Assembly: GCA_011391285.1 (NCBI GenBank)
Contig: JAABQU010000221.1
Span: 1 to 64,000, forward strand
Length of the DNA: 64,000 bases
Origin: Thiobacillus sp.
Lineage (GTDB): Bacteria; Pseudomonadota; Gammaproteobacteria; Burkholderiales; Thiobacillaceae
Direction of reading: 5' to 3'
Of the stretch, positions 1-10,749 are shown piece after piece. The stretch's first letter is position 1; the number at the start of each line of letters is the position of its first letter. Both the position numbers and the translations under genes were made by a program. The notes beneath the pieces are model-generated. The model searched no databases. It was given only the letters and a program-made list of their open reading frames with translations, and was not told the origin of the DNA.

Positions 1-98
1 AGGCGCAGCGGATGCGACATGGCCTTCATGGCACGCGAGGCCTGCTCGATGTGCTCGTCCTTGTCCATGAGATCCACTTCATCCCAGTCAGCTGCCAT
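1..98 (-). CDS. ArsR-family HTH regulator, N-terminus only (runs off the window)
   Basis: Reading leftwards from about position 98, the frame encodes an acidic N-terminus followed by QASRAMKAMSHPLR, which matches the start of the winged-helix domain in ArsR/SmtB-type repressors (the usual motif is ALxALSHPxRL). Only about 32 residues are inside the window, so neither the recognition helix nor any metal- or thiol-sensing cysteines can be judged. Two in-frame ATGs exist, at 104 and 98. A GAGG sits 8 nt before the one at 98 and only 2 nt before the one at 104, so 98 is preferred. The gene is divergent from gpmI, and the shared 5' region carries a short inverted repeat. Family assignment is from motif only. 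Confidence 0.6.
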   Translation of the reverse strand, partial: MAADWDEVDLMDKDEHIEQASRAMKAMSHPLR

Positions 99-197
99 AT
101 TCATAACCTCGGTCCCATTCATGTAGTACCCTGATACGGCCCCATTTTCGGGTGAAAACGCAGTCCGCGCACGGCATTTTTCAAGCAAGATTTGACG

Positions 198-223
198 ATG
201 CGTATAGATTAGCAAACACGCAT
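198..223. promoter_or_regulatory. Inverted repeat ATGCGT-N14-ACGCAT in the arsR-like/gpmI intergenic region
   Basis: A 6-bp inverted repeat with a 14-bp spacer lies in the most AT-rich part of the divergent region, about 50 bp before gpmI and 95 bp before the ArsR-like start. ArsR-family dimers bind imperfect inverted repeats near their own promoters, so this is a candidate operator. The arms are short and chance occurrence is possible. Confidence 0.25.
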
Positions 224-271
224 ATATTAAAATAATCCCACAAAACCAAGCCAGGTTATATATATTTTTTC

Positions 272-1813
272 ATGAAGACCACGCCGGTTCTCCTCATCAT
301 CCTCGACGGTTTTGGTTGCCGCGCGGAGCGCGCCGACAATGCGATCGCCCAGGCCAACAAACCCAACTGGGACCGGTTGTGGAAACAGCATCCGCATACG
401 CTCGTCCACGCTTCGGAATCGGAAGTGGGACTGCCCAAGGGGCAAATGGGAAATTCCGAGGTGGGGCACCTGAACATCGGGGCCGGGCGGGTGGTGTATC
501 AGGAATTCACCCGCATCGATCGGGCCATCGAATCGGGCTACTTTTACACCAACCCGGCGCTCCTGAATGCCGTTCACCTGGCGCGCGACAACGGCAAGAC
601 CCTGCATGTGCTGGGCCTGCTGTCGGATGGCGGCGTGCACAGCCATGAGTTGCACTTCCACGCGCTGCTCGATCTGGCGGTGCGCGAAGGGCTCAGCAAG
701 GTGTGCCTGCATGTGTTTCTGGATGGTCGCGACACGCCGCCGAAAAGCGCTGAAATCTACCTGCGCCGCCTGAGCGAAAAAATCGAGCAGACCGGCGTCG
801 GGCACATCGCATCGATGATCGGCCGCTACTACGCGATGGACCGCGATCGCCGCTGGCAACGTGTCAAGTCGGCATACGACCTGTTGACACAGGGGCGTGC
901 CGAGTTCATGGCGGAGAATCCGCAGGCCGGCCTGGAAGCGGCCTACGCGCGCGGCGAGACCGACGAGTTCGTCAAAGCCACGGCGATCCTGCCGCCGGAC
1001 GGCAAGCCAGTGAAGATGGAAGACGGCGATTCCGTGATCTTTCTCAACTTCCGCTCCGACCGCGCACGCCAACTGTCGCGGCCCTTCATTGAGCGCGACT
1101 TCAGCGAATTCGAGCGCGAAGTCACGCCGCGCCTGGCCACCTACTGCACGCTGACCGGCTACAGCGACGATTTTGCCGTGTCCGTGGCGTTTCCGCCCGA
1201 GCGCATCAAGAACGGCCTGGGCGAATATGTCGCCAAGCTGGGTTTGCGCCAGCTGCGCATCGCGGAAACCGAAAAGTATCCGCACGTCACCTTCTTCTTC
1301 AACGGCGGCGAGGAAGTCTCCTTTCCCGGCGAGGACCGCGTGCTGGTCCCGTCGCCCGACGTCGCGACCTACGACATGAAGCCCGAAATGAGCGCGTTCG
1401 AGGTCACCGAGAAACTGGTCGCCGCGATCACCAGCCAACAATACGACGTCATCATCTGCAACTACGCGAACCCCGACATGGTCGGGCACACCGGCGACCT
1501 GCAGGCGGCCATCAAAGCGATCGAAACCGTCGACACCTGCCTTGGGCGGGTGGTGGAGGCTCAGCAGGCCCGCGGCGGCGAGGTGCTGGTCACCGCCGAC
1601 CATGGCAATGCGGAACTGATGCGCGATGCCGTAACCGGCCAGCCGCATACCGCACACACCATGAATCTGGTGCCGCTGATTTATGTCGGCCGAAGCCATG
1701 CGACGCTGGCGGATACCGGTGCGCTGGAAGACATCAGCCCGACCCTGCTGAAAATGATGGACTTGCCGCAACCTCCGGAAATGACCGGTGAAGCCCTGGT
1801 GCAATTCGAGTAA
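272..1813 (+). CDS. gpmI: 2,3-bisphosphoglycerate-independent phosphoglycerate mutase
   Basis: This is the Mn-dependent glycolytic/gluconeogenic mutase that interconverts 3- and 2-phosphoglycerate in the cytoplasm. The 513-residue length is typical. Residues 11-15 (LDGFG) supply the first metal-binding Asp. GNSEVGH at 60-66 contains the phosphoserine nucleophile Ser62. A DGRDTPP loop lies near 153, and VTADHGN near residue 445 gives the C-terminal metal ligands. The ATG at 272 follows an AT-rich leader; only a weak AGG about 16 nt upstream resembles a ribosome-binding site. The EnvC-type gene starts 30 bp downstream, followed by ctpA, an order common in beta- and gammaproteobacteria. Confidence 0.97.
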   Translation: MKTTPVLLIILDGFGCRAERADNAIAQANKPNWDRLWKQHPHTLVHASESEVGLPKGQMGNSEVGHLNIGAGRVVYQEFTRIDRAIESGYFYTNPALLNAVHLARDNGKTLHVLGLLSDGGVHSHELHFHALLDLAVREGLSKVCLHVFLDGRDTPPKSAEIYLRRLSEKIEQTGVGHIASMIGRYYAMDRDRRWQRVKSAYDLLTQGRAEFMAENPQAGLEAAYARGETDEFVKATAILPPDGKPVKMEDGDSVIFLNFRSDRARQLSRPFIERDFSEFEREVTPRLATYCTLTGYSDDFAVSVAFPPERIKNGLGEYVAKLGLRQLRIAETEKYPHVTFFFNGGEEVSFPGEDRVLVPSPDVATYDMKPEMSAFEVTEKLVAAITSQQYDVIICNYANPDMVGHTGDLQAAIKAIETVDTCLGRVVEAQQARGGEVLVTADHGNAELMRDAVTGQPHTAHTMNLVPLIYVGRSHATLADTGALEDISPTLLKMMDLPQPPEMTGEALVQFE

Positions 1814-1843
1814 ATCCGGTGCAGTTGGGATAAGCTCGTCAGG

Positions 1844-3094
1844 GTGAACTTCAGACCATTTCTCGTACTGCTGGCACTGATCTCGCCGCTGTGCGCCAGC
1901 GCCGATCAGACAGCCAGCAAACAATCCGAACTTGATGCCCTCAAACGGCGGCTTCAAACCCTGCAGCAGGAATTCCGCCATACCCAGGCCAACCGCAAGG
2001 AGGCCGCCGATGAACTGCGCCAATCTGAGCGCGCCATCAGCACGGCGGTGCGCCAGTTGCGTCAACTTGATGGCGAGCGGCAGCGTACCCAGAGCGAACT
2101 GAAAACGCTCGTCCAGCAGTCGGAGGCGACCGAGGTCCGAATCGGTGAGCAGCAGGCCCATCTTGCACGGGCGCTCAGGGGCGCCTACCAGCGCGGGCAG
2201 GGCGATGCGTTGAAGCGCATCCTCAACGGCGGCGATCCTAACCAGACTGCGCGCGACCTTCGCTATCTGGCGCAGTTGTCGCGTGCGCAGCACGCCATGA
2301 TCGAGTCGCTGCGTGCCGACCTTGAGCAACTCACTGTACTGCAGCAGCAGACCGAGCAAAAATCGACCGAACTGGCGCAGTTGCAGGCCGCCCACGAAGC
2401 CGAGCAGAAAAAGCTGCAGGCCGACAAACTGGAGCGGGAACGGGTGCTGCAAAAACTGTCGGCCCAGATTCAGCAGCAGCAGCGCCAAATTTCCACCCTG
2501 AAGCGCGACGAGCAGAACCTGACGAAACTGGTGGAACGTCTGAATCGCTTGATGGCACAGCAGGCCGCACGCGAGGCAGCGCGCGCGCGCGCTGCCCAGC
2601 AAGCCCAAAAGAAGCAGCAGGCGGGGCAGAACGCAGCAGGCCAGCCGCGCCGTCCGCTGGCAGTCAATACCGAGACGCCGGTGGCTTTCCGTTCCGATCA
2701 GCCTTTTTCGCGTTTGAAAGGCTCATTGCGGCTGCCGGTCGCAGGGGAACTGATGAACCGCTTTGGTGCTCCGAGAGAAGGTGGTGGGGTGAACTGGCGA
2801 GGCCTGTTTATTCGCGCCGCACAAGGCACCGCGGTGAAGGCGATTGCTGCCGGCCAGGTGGTCTTTTCCGAATGGCTGCGCGGCTTTGGCAACCTGATTA
2901 TTGTGGACCATGGCGAGGGCTATATGAGCCTGTACAGCAATAATGAAAGTCTGTATAAGCAGGTGGGCGAGCGGGTCCAGCCCGGCGACGCAATTGCGTC
3001 GGTTGGCAATAGCGGCGGACAGCCCGAATCCGGTTTGTACTTTGAAATGCGGCATCAAAGCCGCCCTGTTAATCCCCTCCTCTGGGTGAAGTGA
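1844..3094 (+). CDS. envC: EnvC-type murein hydrolase activator (degenerate LytM/M23 domain)
   Basis: The 416-residue protein has a hydrophobic signal peptide (about residues 1-20, ending near CASA), a long Gln/Glu/Ala-rich coiled coil from about 22 to 250, a low-complexity Ala/Gln linker, and a C-terminal LytM/M23 fold from about 300 to 412. The LytM part has the EnvC-like order GxFIxA, VDHGEGYMSLYSN, GGQPESGLYFEMRHQ but lacks the full zinc-ligand set of active M23 enzymes. In E. coli, EnvC works as an activator of division amidases rather than as a hydrolase. The start is GTG at 1844. ctpA begins one base after the stop, so the two are probably co-transcribed. Confidence 0.85.
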   Translation: MNFRPFLVLLALISPLCASADQTASKQSELDALKRRLQTLQQEFRHTQANRKEAADELRQSERAISTAVRQLRQLDGERQRTQSELKTLVQQSEATEVRIGEQQAHLARALRGAYQRGQGDALKRILNGGDPNQTARDLRYLAQLSRAQHAMIESLRADLEQLTVLQQQTEQKSTELAQLQAAHEAEQKKLQADKLERERVLQKLSAQIQQQQRQISTLKRDEQNLTKLVERLNRLMAQQAAREAARARAAQQAQKKQQAGQNAAGQPRRPLAVNTETPVAFRSDQPFSRLKGSLRLPVAGELMNRFGAPREGGGVNWRGLFIRAAQGTAVKAIAAGQVVFSEWLRGFGNLIIVDHGEGYMSLYSNNESLYKQVGERVQPGDAIASVGNSGGQPESGLYFEMRHQSRPVNPLLWVK

Positions 3095-3095
3095 A

Positions 3096-4502
3096 ATGAC
3101 ACAAAAGGCAAAATTCGTTCTGGTCGGTCTGGCGGGCTTGCTGGCGGGCGCTGCGCTGACGGTCAACCTGTCGGCGATCGCCGACAAGGACGCGCAAACG
3201 GCGCTGCCGATCGAGGAATTGCGTGCCTTTACCGATGTGTTTGCGCGCATCAAGAATGATTACGTCGAACCGGTCGAGGACAAGAAACTCATCACCGAAG
3301 CGATCAACGGCATGCTGACCGGGCTCGATCCGCATTCAGCCTATCTCGACCAGGATGCCTTCAAGGACCTGCAGGTGGGCACACAGGGTGAATTCGGTGG
3401 CCTCGGCATCGAGGTCGGCATGGAAGACGGCTTCGTCAAGGTGGTTTCGCCGATCGAGGACACGCCCGCCTTCAAGGCCGGGGTCAAACCCGGCGACCTG
3501 ATTGTCAAACTCGACGATACGCCGGTGAAGGGCATGACGCTGAACGATGCGGTGAAGCGGATGCGCGGCAAACCAGGATCGGCCATCCGGCTCACCATCA
3601 TGCGCAAGGGCGTCGACAAGCCCATCGTGCTGACTCTGACCCGTGCAGTCATCAAGATCCGCAGCGTCAAATCGACGATGCTCGATTCCGGCTACGGCTA
3701 TGTGCGGGTAACGCAGTTCCAGGAGCACACCGGCGAACTGCTGGTCGAGGCCCTGAACAAGCTTTACAAAGAAAACAAGGCGCCGCTCAAGGGCCTGATT
3801 CTTGACCTGCGCAATGATCCGGGCGGTCTGCTCAATGGCGCGGTTGCGGTGACGGCCGCCTTCGTCAAGCCCGACAGCCTGGTGGTGTACACGGAAGGCC
3901 GCACCGAGGACGCCAAGATGCGTTTGAACGCCAGCCGTGAGCATTATTTGCGCCCGATGCAGGTCGATTACCTGAAGAACCTGCCTGAAGGCGTGAAGAG
4001 CGTGCCGATGGTGGTCCTGGTCAACAGCGGCTCCGCCTCGGCTTCTGAAATCGTGGCGGGTGCGCTGCAGGATCACAAGCGCGCGGTCGTCATGGGTACC
4101 CGCACCTTCGGCAAGGGATCGGTGCAGACCATTCTGCCAATTGGAAACGGGACGGCGATCAAACTGACCACGGCACGCTACTACACGCCGAACGGACGCT
4201 CCATCCAGGCCAAGGGCATCGACCCCGATATCGTGGTGGAAGACCCCACGATGACGGGGGAGGAAGATGGCATGCGTATCCGAGAGGCGGATCTCGACAA
4301 GCACCTGATTAATCCGGCGGATGCAGAGCCCACGCAAGTGAAAAAGCCGGTCGACAGCATCAAGGCGCAGCCTTCGGAACAACCCGCAAATGGCAAAAAG
4401 CCGGTCACGCTGGAACCGGGTGAAGTCGTGTCGAAGAACGATTTCCAGGTCAACCAGGCCTTGAACCTGCTGAAGGGCCTGCAGATTTTTCAGGGCCATT
4501 GA
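3096..4502 (+). CDS. ctpA: S41 carboxy-terminal processing protease (CtpA/Prc family)
   Basis: This is a periplasmic, membrane-anchored serine protease that trims C-termini of envelope proteins and peptidoglycan hydrolases. Residues 5-25 form an N-terminal signal or anchor segment. A PDZ domain with FGGLGIEV covers about 95-175. The S41 catalytic core follows, with LDLRNDPGG at 237-244, the nucleophile region SGSASASE at 311-318, and the partner lysine in GTRTFGKGS (Lys340). The last 70 residues are a Lys/Pro/Glu-rich tail. It sits one base behind the EnvC-type gene, which fits a shared role in cell-wall turnover. A strong hairpin follows the stop codon. Confidence 0.95.
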   Translation: MTQKAKFVLVGLAGLLAGAALTVNLSAIADKDAQTALPIEELRAFTDVFARIKNDYVEPVEDKKLITEAINGMLTGLDPHSAYLDQDAFKDLQVGTQGEFGGLGIEVGMEDGFVKVVSPIEDTPAFKAGVKPGDLIVKLDDTPVKGMTLNDAVKRMRGKPGSAIRLTIMRKGVDKPIVLTLTRAVIKIRSVKSTMLDSGYGYVRVTQFQEHTGELLVEALNKLYKENKAPLKGLILDLRNDPGGLLNGAVAVTAAFVKPDSLVVYTEGRTEDAKMRLNASREHYLRPMQVDYLKNLPEGVKSVPMVVLVNSGSASASEIVAGALQDHKRAVVMGTRTFGKGSVQTILPIGNGTAIKLTTARYYTPNGRSIQAKGIDPDIVVEDPTMTGEEDGMRIREADLDKHLINPADAEPTQVKKPVDSIKAQPSEQPANGKKPVTLEPGEVVSKNDFQVNQALNLLKGLQIFQGH

Positions 4503-4508
4503 TCGAAT

Positions 4509-4540
4509 GGGCTGTGGCGGCTACGCTTCCGCCACAGCCC
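4509..4540 (+). terminator. Strong 12-bp hairpin after ctpA, without a U-tract
   Basis: GGGCTGTGGCGG at 4509-4520 pairs perfectly with CCGCCACAGCCC at 4529-4540 around an 8-nt loop. It lies 6 bp after the ctpA stop. No T-run follows (the next bases are ggggcggcgc), so it may be a transcript-stabilising 3' stem or a Rho-associated end rather than a classical intrinsic terminator. Confidence 0.55.
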
Positions 4541-4586
4541 GGGGCGGCGCGCTATACTGAGACAAACTTTGTTTGACTGGTGTGTC

Positions 4587-4982
4587 ATGCGCCCATGTGA
4601 CCTCGAAAAGGACCGCGAAATCGTTTTCCATGCCTTGCCGGTGGGCCAGGCAGAGCGTGCGCGGATTTTGCTCGAAGGACTGGACGGGTTGGTGGTGATG
4701 GAGGGCCCGGGCGGCACCACCTTGGTGGTGCGTTACCACATTTGTGAATACACCCTTGAAGGTCTCGAAACGGCGCTGGCAAGCCAGGGCTTTCATCTTG
4801 ACAACAGCCTCATGAGCAAACTCAAGCGCGCGCTGGCCTATTTTTGCGAGAGCGTGCAGCGCAGCAATGTCGCGGCCAACGAGCCGGACATCAAATCCCA
4901 GCAGGCATTCATGAAGGTCTACGAGCGCCATTTGCACGGCGATCGAGACGACACGCCGGAAGAATGGCGCGGCTACAAATAG
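4587..4982 (+). CDS. Conserved-looking hypothetical protein (about 131 aa)
   Basis: I do not recognise this family. The protein is soluble, without signal peptide or membrane segment. Its middle (LLEGLDGLVVMEGPGGTTLVVRYHICEYTLEGLETALASQGF) looks like alternating strands and helices of a small alpha/beta domain, and the C-terminus is helical and charged, ending DDTPEEWRGYK. The frame is also open from a TTG at 4569, but the ATG at 4587 is preferred because a TATACT box at 4553-4558 would start transcripts near 4565. It lies between the ctpA hairpin and the MoeB-like gene, 16 bp before the latter, so it may be co-transcribed with it. It is well placed to be real because no competing frame exists. 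Confidence 0.7.
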   Translation: MRPCDLEKDREIVFHALPVGQAERARILLEGLDGLVVMEGPGGTTLVVRYHICEYTLEGLETALASQGFHLDNSLMSKLKRALAYFCESVQRSNVAANEPDIKSQQAFMKVYERHLHGDRDDTPEEWRGYK

Positions 4983-4998
4983 CCCGCGCCGCTCCCCC

Positions 4999-5784
4999 AT
5001 GGAACTGACCGACGATCTGCTGCTGCGCTACAGCCGGCACATTCTGCTGCCACAAATCGGCGTGGCGGGGCAGGCGCGCATCTGCGAAGCCTCGGTGCTG
5101 GTCGTCGGGGCCGGCGGGCTGGGGTGCCCGGTGGCCTTGTATCTGGGGGCGTCGGGCATCGGGCGGCTACTGGTGGCGGACGGAGACACGGTCGACCTCA
5201 GCAACCTGCAGCGCCAGATCGGCCATGCGACAGCCGCGATCGGCGACAACAAGGCAGAATCACTTGCGCGCAGCGTGCGCGCCATCAACCCCGAAATCGA
5301 CGTGCAGCCTATCGGTCAGGCGCTGTCCGGTGCAGCCTTGCACGAGGCGGTTGCCGCGGTTGATCTTGTGGTCGATGCATCGGACAACTTCGCGACCCGG
5401 CACGCGGTCAATCGGGCCTGCGTCTTGCTGGGGAAACCGCTGGTATCGGGCGCGGCGATTGGCTTTTCAGGACAACTGGCCGTCTTTGATTCCCGCCACG
5501 CCTCCAGCCCTTGCTACCACTGCCTGTTTCCCGACCAAGCGGATGAACCCGAAGTGCGTTGCGCCGAGGCCGGCGTGATTTCTCCGCTGGTCGGCGTCAT
5601 CGGAGCCATGCAGGCGCTGGAAGCGCTGAAATATCTAACCGGCGCGGGCGAGTCGCTGATCGGCCGGTTGCTGCTGTGGGATGGCCTGCAAGCCGAGGCT
5701 CGCAGTATGAGGGTACCGCGTGATCCCGCCTGTCCAGTGTGCGGGCGCGGGCATTCAGGCCGGGTGAACGTCCAGCAGGCGTGA
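4999..5784 (+). CDS. moeB: E1-like adenylyltransferase, MoeB/ThiF/HesA family
   Basis: The enzyme adenylates the C-terminal Gly-Gly of a ubiquitin-like sulfur carrier, MoaD (molybdopterin synthase) or ThiS. The 261-residue protein has the nucleotide loop GAGGLG at 37-42, the SNLQRQ motif at 68-73, and two zinc-binding pairs, CYHC (172-175) and CPVC (245-248). RCAEAGVISPLVG places Cys188 where E. coli MoeB has its conserved cysteine. There is no C-terminal rhodanese domain. MoeB versus ThiF cannot be settled from sequence alone, because no moa or thi gene is adjacent. Its 3' end overlaps the convergent slmA by 30 bp. Confidence 0.88.
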   Translation: MELTDDLLLRYSRHILLPQIGVAGQARICEASVLVVGAGGLGCPVALYLGASGIGRLLVADGDTVDLSNLQRQIGHATAAIGDNKAESLARSVRAINPEIDVQPIGQALSGAALHEAVAAVDLVVDASDNFATRHAVNRACVLLGKPLVSGAAIGFSGQLAVFDSRHASSPCYHCLFPDQADEPEVRCAEAGVISPLVGVIGAMQALEALKYLTGAGESLIGRLLLWDGLQAEARSMRVPRDPACPVCGRGHSGRVNVQQA

Positions 5785-6339
5785 CAGCAACAGGTCGACG
5801 TCGCCGCCCGGCGCGCGGGTAAAGCCGCTCTTGGCGAACTGGTGCCAGCGGCCCACCACCACGCATTGCAGCAGGTTGGCCAAGGGGCCGCTGAGTTCGG
5901 TCTGCTTGTCGCCACCCAGGCGCAGGCATTGCCGCAACTGCGCCTCGATGCGATCGTGCAGCTGGTTGATGCGCTTTTGCAGGCGTTCGTTTTCATGCAC
6001 CAGCGCATCGCCGATCAGGACCCGCGTCATCCCCGGATTCTTCGCCGCAAAATTCAGCAGCATGTTGAGGATGGCCTCGACCTGGGCGGCCGGAGAAGGG
6101 GTGTCTGCAGTGATGCGGGCGATCAGCCCGAACAGGGTCTGCTCGATGAATTCGATCAGGCCCTCATACATCTGGGCCTTGCTGGAAAAGTGGCGGTACA
6201 GAGCGGCCTCCGACACACCCACGCGCGCCGCCAAGGCCGCCGTGGTGATTTTTTCGGCTTGCGGTTCCTGCAGCATCGCGGCCAGTGTTTGCAGGATTTG
6301 CAAACGGCGCTCGCCGGGTTTTCTGGCTTCCCCTTCCAT
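5755..6339 (-). CDS. slmA: Nucleoid occlusion factor SlmA (TetR fold)
   Basis: This 194-residue TetR-family protein binds specific chromosomal sites and blocks FtsZ assembly over the nucleoid. The N-terminal helix-turn-helix lies at about 30-55 (ITTAALAARVGVSEAALYRHFSSKAQMYEGLIEFIE), matching SlmA closely. The downstream helical domain contains NPGMTRVLIGDALVHENERLQ, also typical. It is the last gene of the minus-strand run that begins at rpsU, with a tRNA directly upstream. It overlaps moeB tail to tail. Confidence 0.92.
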   Translation of the reverse strand: MEGEARKPGERRLQILQTLAAMLQEPQAEKITTAALAARVGVSEAALYRHFSSKAQMYEGLIEFIEQTLFGLIARITADTPSPAAQVEAILNMLLNFAAKNPGMTRVLIGDALVHENERLQKRINQLHDRIEAQLRQCLRLGGDKQTELSGPLANLLQCVVVGRWHQFAKSGFTRAPGGDVDLLLSRLLDVHPA

Positions 6340-6394
6340 CAGATTCTCCCCCTTGTTTTTATGAGGTGATGATTATCGGCGATGTTTGGCTAAT

Positions 6395-6471
<77 letters not shown>

Positions 6472-6481
6472 GAAAACGGAA

Positions 6482-6503
6482 CTGCCCCGCGGTAGCGGGG
6501 CAG
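6482..6503 (-). terminator. Hairpin terminator of rpoD
   Basis: CTGCCCCGC (6482-6490) and GCGGGGCAG (6495-6503) form a perfect 9-bp stem with a 4-nt loop, 5 bp after the rpoD stop. On the minus strand it is followed by TTCCGTTTT, a short U-rich tail. It separates rpoD from the tRNA. Confidence 0.7.
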
Positions 6504-6508
6504 GGTGC

Positions 6509-8431
<1,923 letters not shown>

Positions 8432-8502
8432 AGGCTTGTCTCCGCTCAGGTTCCGCCTCGCGACAATGCGCGCGAGCAGAAAAAATCGTTCAAAAACCGG
8501 CA

Positions 8503-8532
8503 ATTATACCGTAATTGAGTGCTTTGTCTCGA
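8503..8532 (-). promoter_or_regulatory. Internal promoter for rpoD
   Basis: On the minus strand, a perfect TATAAT at 8508-8503 is preceded, 18 bp upstream, by TCGAGA (4 of 6 to the -35 consensus). The predicted start is near 8496, giving a leader of about 65 nt before the GTG at 8431. A dedicated promoter between dnaG and rpoD is known in the E. coli operon; this one is a prediction. Confidence 0.5.
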
Positions 8533-8545
8533 CGTTTATGACAAG

Positions 8546-10243
8546 CTAGGACCGTGCCAGTTCAGTCAATTCCTGGCGTTCTCCGGCGCTCAAACTGTCC
8601 AGCGGCCGTGCGGCCAGTTCCTGCCAGCGTCGTCGCTGCCAGTCGTCGCGCAGTTGTTTGACGGCGCCATCGAATTCCGCGTTCCAGTCCCAGCTATCAT
8701 CTTTGTCGAGCAAATCCGTCATCAGTTCATCAACTAGGGGTTCCAGCGCATTCCCTTTGGCGGCCTCGATGAGCGTCTGCGGCTTGAGCGGGCCCACCTC
8801 GCGCAGCCAGGTCATCAGTTCGCCCATGCGGCTGCTCAGGGGATCGTTGACGTCGAGCCAGCAGGGGTCGACTTCGGCGACACGCTGCGGGTTCATCAGC
8901 AGCGTGCGCGCCAGGCTGCGCACCCGCGAGGGCGCCGGGCGGCGTTGCGGGCGCGGCGCGGCGCGGCGGATGGCGCTGCTGGGCTTCGCGCCAACGAGGC
9001 CGAGTTCGTCGGCCTGCAAGTGCGCCAGATCGGCGATTTGCCGTCGAATCAGGCTGGCCAGCAGCGGCGCGGCAATTTTATCGACCAACGGCTTGGCGTC
9101 CTTGATCAGCGCGGCACGGCCTTCCTGGCTGTCGAGCTTGCGATTGCGGGCCAGTTCGCGCACCAGAAATGCGGAGAGTGGCACCGTGTCGGTGTCCAGC
9201 AGTTGCAGGAAAGCGGCCTGGCCGTGCGTGCGGATGTAACTGTCGGGATCTTCGCCTTCGGGCAGAAACAGGAAACGCACTTCCTTGCCGTCCTGCAGCG
9301 CTTCCAGCGAGTTTTCCAGCGCGCGCCAGGCGGCCTTGCGCCCGGCGTTGTCGCCGTCGAAGGCGAAAATCAGGCGGTCGGTGTGGCGCAGCAAAGTGCG
9401 CGCATGGATCGGCGTGGTGGCGGTGCCCAGCGCGGCCACCGCAAATTCGACCCCGTGCTGCGCCAGCGCGACAACGTCCATGTAGCCCTCGACCACTATC
9501 GCACGGCCGGCCGCCTTGATCGCGGCGCGCGCCTCGAACAGGCCGTATAGCTCCGAGCCTTTGTGGAACAGCGGGGTTTCCGGCGAATTGAGGTATTTGG
9601 GTTCGCCCTGGTCGAGTATCCGGCCGCCAAAGCCGACAATCTGGCCCTTGATGTTGCGGATGGGAAACATGATACGGTCGCGAAAACGGTCGTATCGTCG
9701 ACCTTCGTTGTCGATGACCAGCCCCGAGGCGGCCAGGGCGTCTGCCGTGTAGTCGGAAAAGACCTGCTTCAGCGGCGAACCATCGGGGGCGTAGCCGATG
9801 CCATAGCGGGCGGCGATGGCCCCGGTCAGGCCCCGTTTTTTCAAATAATTGATGGCGCGCGGCGTCTGCTTCAACTGCTTTTTATAGAATTGCGCGGCCT
9901 GCTCCAGCGCATCCCACAGTGCGGGCGGCGGCTTGGGGCGGTCGGGCTCGCCCGATTCAGGCACCGGCAGGCCGACATCCTGCGCCAGCGCCCCGACCGC
10001 GTCGGGGAAACTCATGTGCTCGTATTCCATGAGGAAGCCGAGCGCCGTGCCGTGCGCGCCGCAGCCGAAGCAGTGATAGAACTGCTTGGTCGGACTGACT
10101 GTGAAGGAGGGGGTTTTTTCGCTGTGGAAGGGGCAGCAGGCCTGGTAATTCTGGCCGGCTTTTTTCAGCGGCACACGGCGGTCGATGACGTCGACGATGT
10201 CGACGCGGGCGAGCAGGGTGTCGATGAAGTCGCGCGGGATCAT
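8546..10243 (-). CDS. dnaG: DNA primase DnaG
   Basis: The enzyme synthesises RNA primers for replication and works with the replicative helicase. The N-terminal CHC2 zinc ribbon has ligands Cys37, His40, Cys58 and Cys61 (CCPFHSEKTPSF, FYHCFGCGAHG). The catalytic core and TOPRIM domain follow, with VEGYMDVVALAQHG and FAFDGDNAGRKAAWRAL carrying the acidic metal site. A variable Arg/Pro-rich linker leads to the C-terminal helicase-binding helices. The 565-residue length is normal. It lies between yqeY and rpoD. Confidence 0.97.
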   Translation of the reverse strand: MIPRDFIDTLLARVDIVDVIDRRVPLKKAGQNYQACCPFHSEKTPSFTVSPTKQFYHCFGCGAHGTALGFLMEYEHMSFPDAVGALAQDVGLPVPESGEPDRPKPPPALWDALEQAAQFYKKQLKQTPRAINYLKKRGLTGAIAARYGIGYAPDGSPLKQVFSDYTADALAASGLVIDNEGRRYDRFRDRIMFPIRNIKGQIVGFGGRILDQGEPKYLNSPETPLFHKGSELYGLFEARAAIKAAGRAIVVEGYMDVVALAQHGVEFAVAALGTATTPIHARTLLRHTDRLIFAFDGDNAGRKAAWRALENSLEALQDGKEVRFLFLPEGEDPDSYIRTHGQAAFLQLLDTDTVPLSAFLVRELARNRKLDSQEGRAALIKDAKPLVDKIAAPLLASLIRRQIADLAHLQADELGLVGAKPSSAIRRAAPRPQRRPAPSRVRSLARTLLMNPQRVAEVDPCWLDVNDPLSSRMGELMTWLREVGPLKPQTLIEAAKGNALEPLVDELMTDLLDKDDSWDWNAEFDGAVKQLRDDWQRRRWQELAARPLDSLSAGERQELTELARS

Positions 10244-10292
10244 GATGGCTGCATGATAGACCCGGGCAGGGCTGCCGGGCGGTAGGAGCGAA

Positions 10293-10739
10293 TCAACCCG
10301 CCAGGCGGGCTTTAATCAGTGCGGAGACCTGCCCCATGTCGGCACGGCCGGCGAGGCGGGGTTTCAGCAGGCCCATGACCTTGCCCATGTCGCGGGCGGA
10401 GGCGGCACCCGATTCGGCAATGGCCGCAGCGACCGCAGCCTCGATCTCGGCGGTGGAAAGCTGCTCGGGCAGGTAGGCCTGAAGGACCACGAGTTCAGCC
10501 TGTTCCGCCGCCACCAGGTCGTCCCGGCCGGCAGCCTGGAACTGGCTGATCGAATCCTTGCGCTGCTTGATGAGTTTTTCGACGATGCTGCCGACTGCAG
10601 CGTCGTCAAGCTCGATGCGTTCGTCGACTTCCCTCTGCTTGATCGCAGCCAGGAGCAGGCGAATCGTACCGAGGCGCGCCGTTTCCTTGGCGCGCATCGC
10701 CGCCTTCATGTCGTCCGTGATGCGGAGCTTAAGCGACAT
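10293..10739 (-). CDS. yqeY: GatB/YqeY-domain protein
   Basis: The 148-residue protein is a stand-alone YqeY, related to the C-terminal tRNA-binding tail of GatB. Recognisable motifs are LKLRITDDMKAAMRAKE near the start, LRLLLAAIKQREVDER, and the C-terminal RDMGKVMGLLKPRLAGRADMGQVSALIKARL. Its exact role is unsettled; tRNA-related functions are suggested by the fold. Its place between rpsU and dnaG is a conserved arrangement in many proteobacteria. Confidence 0.93.
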   Translation of the reverse strand: MSLKLRITDDMKAAMRAKETARLGTIRLLLAAIKQREVDERIELDDAAVGSIVEKLIKQRKDSISQFQAAGRDDLVAAEQAELVVLQAYLPEQLSTAEIEAAVAAAIAESGAASARDMGKVMGLLKPRLAGRADMGQVSALIKARLAG

Positions 10740-10749
10740 GCCGGGCGGG

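Noticed and set aside
227..2608. 793-residue frame antisense to gpmI and the EnvC-type gene
   Set aside because: It is a high-GC shadow on the opposite strand of two well-recognised genes, with no family match.
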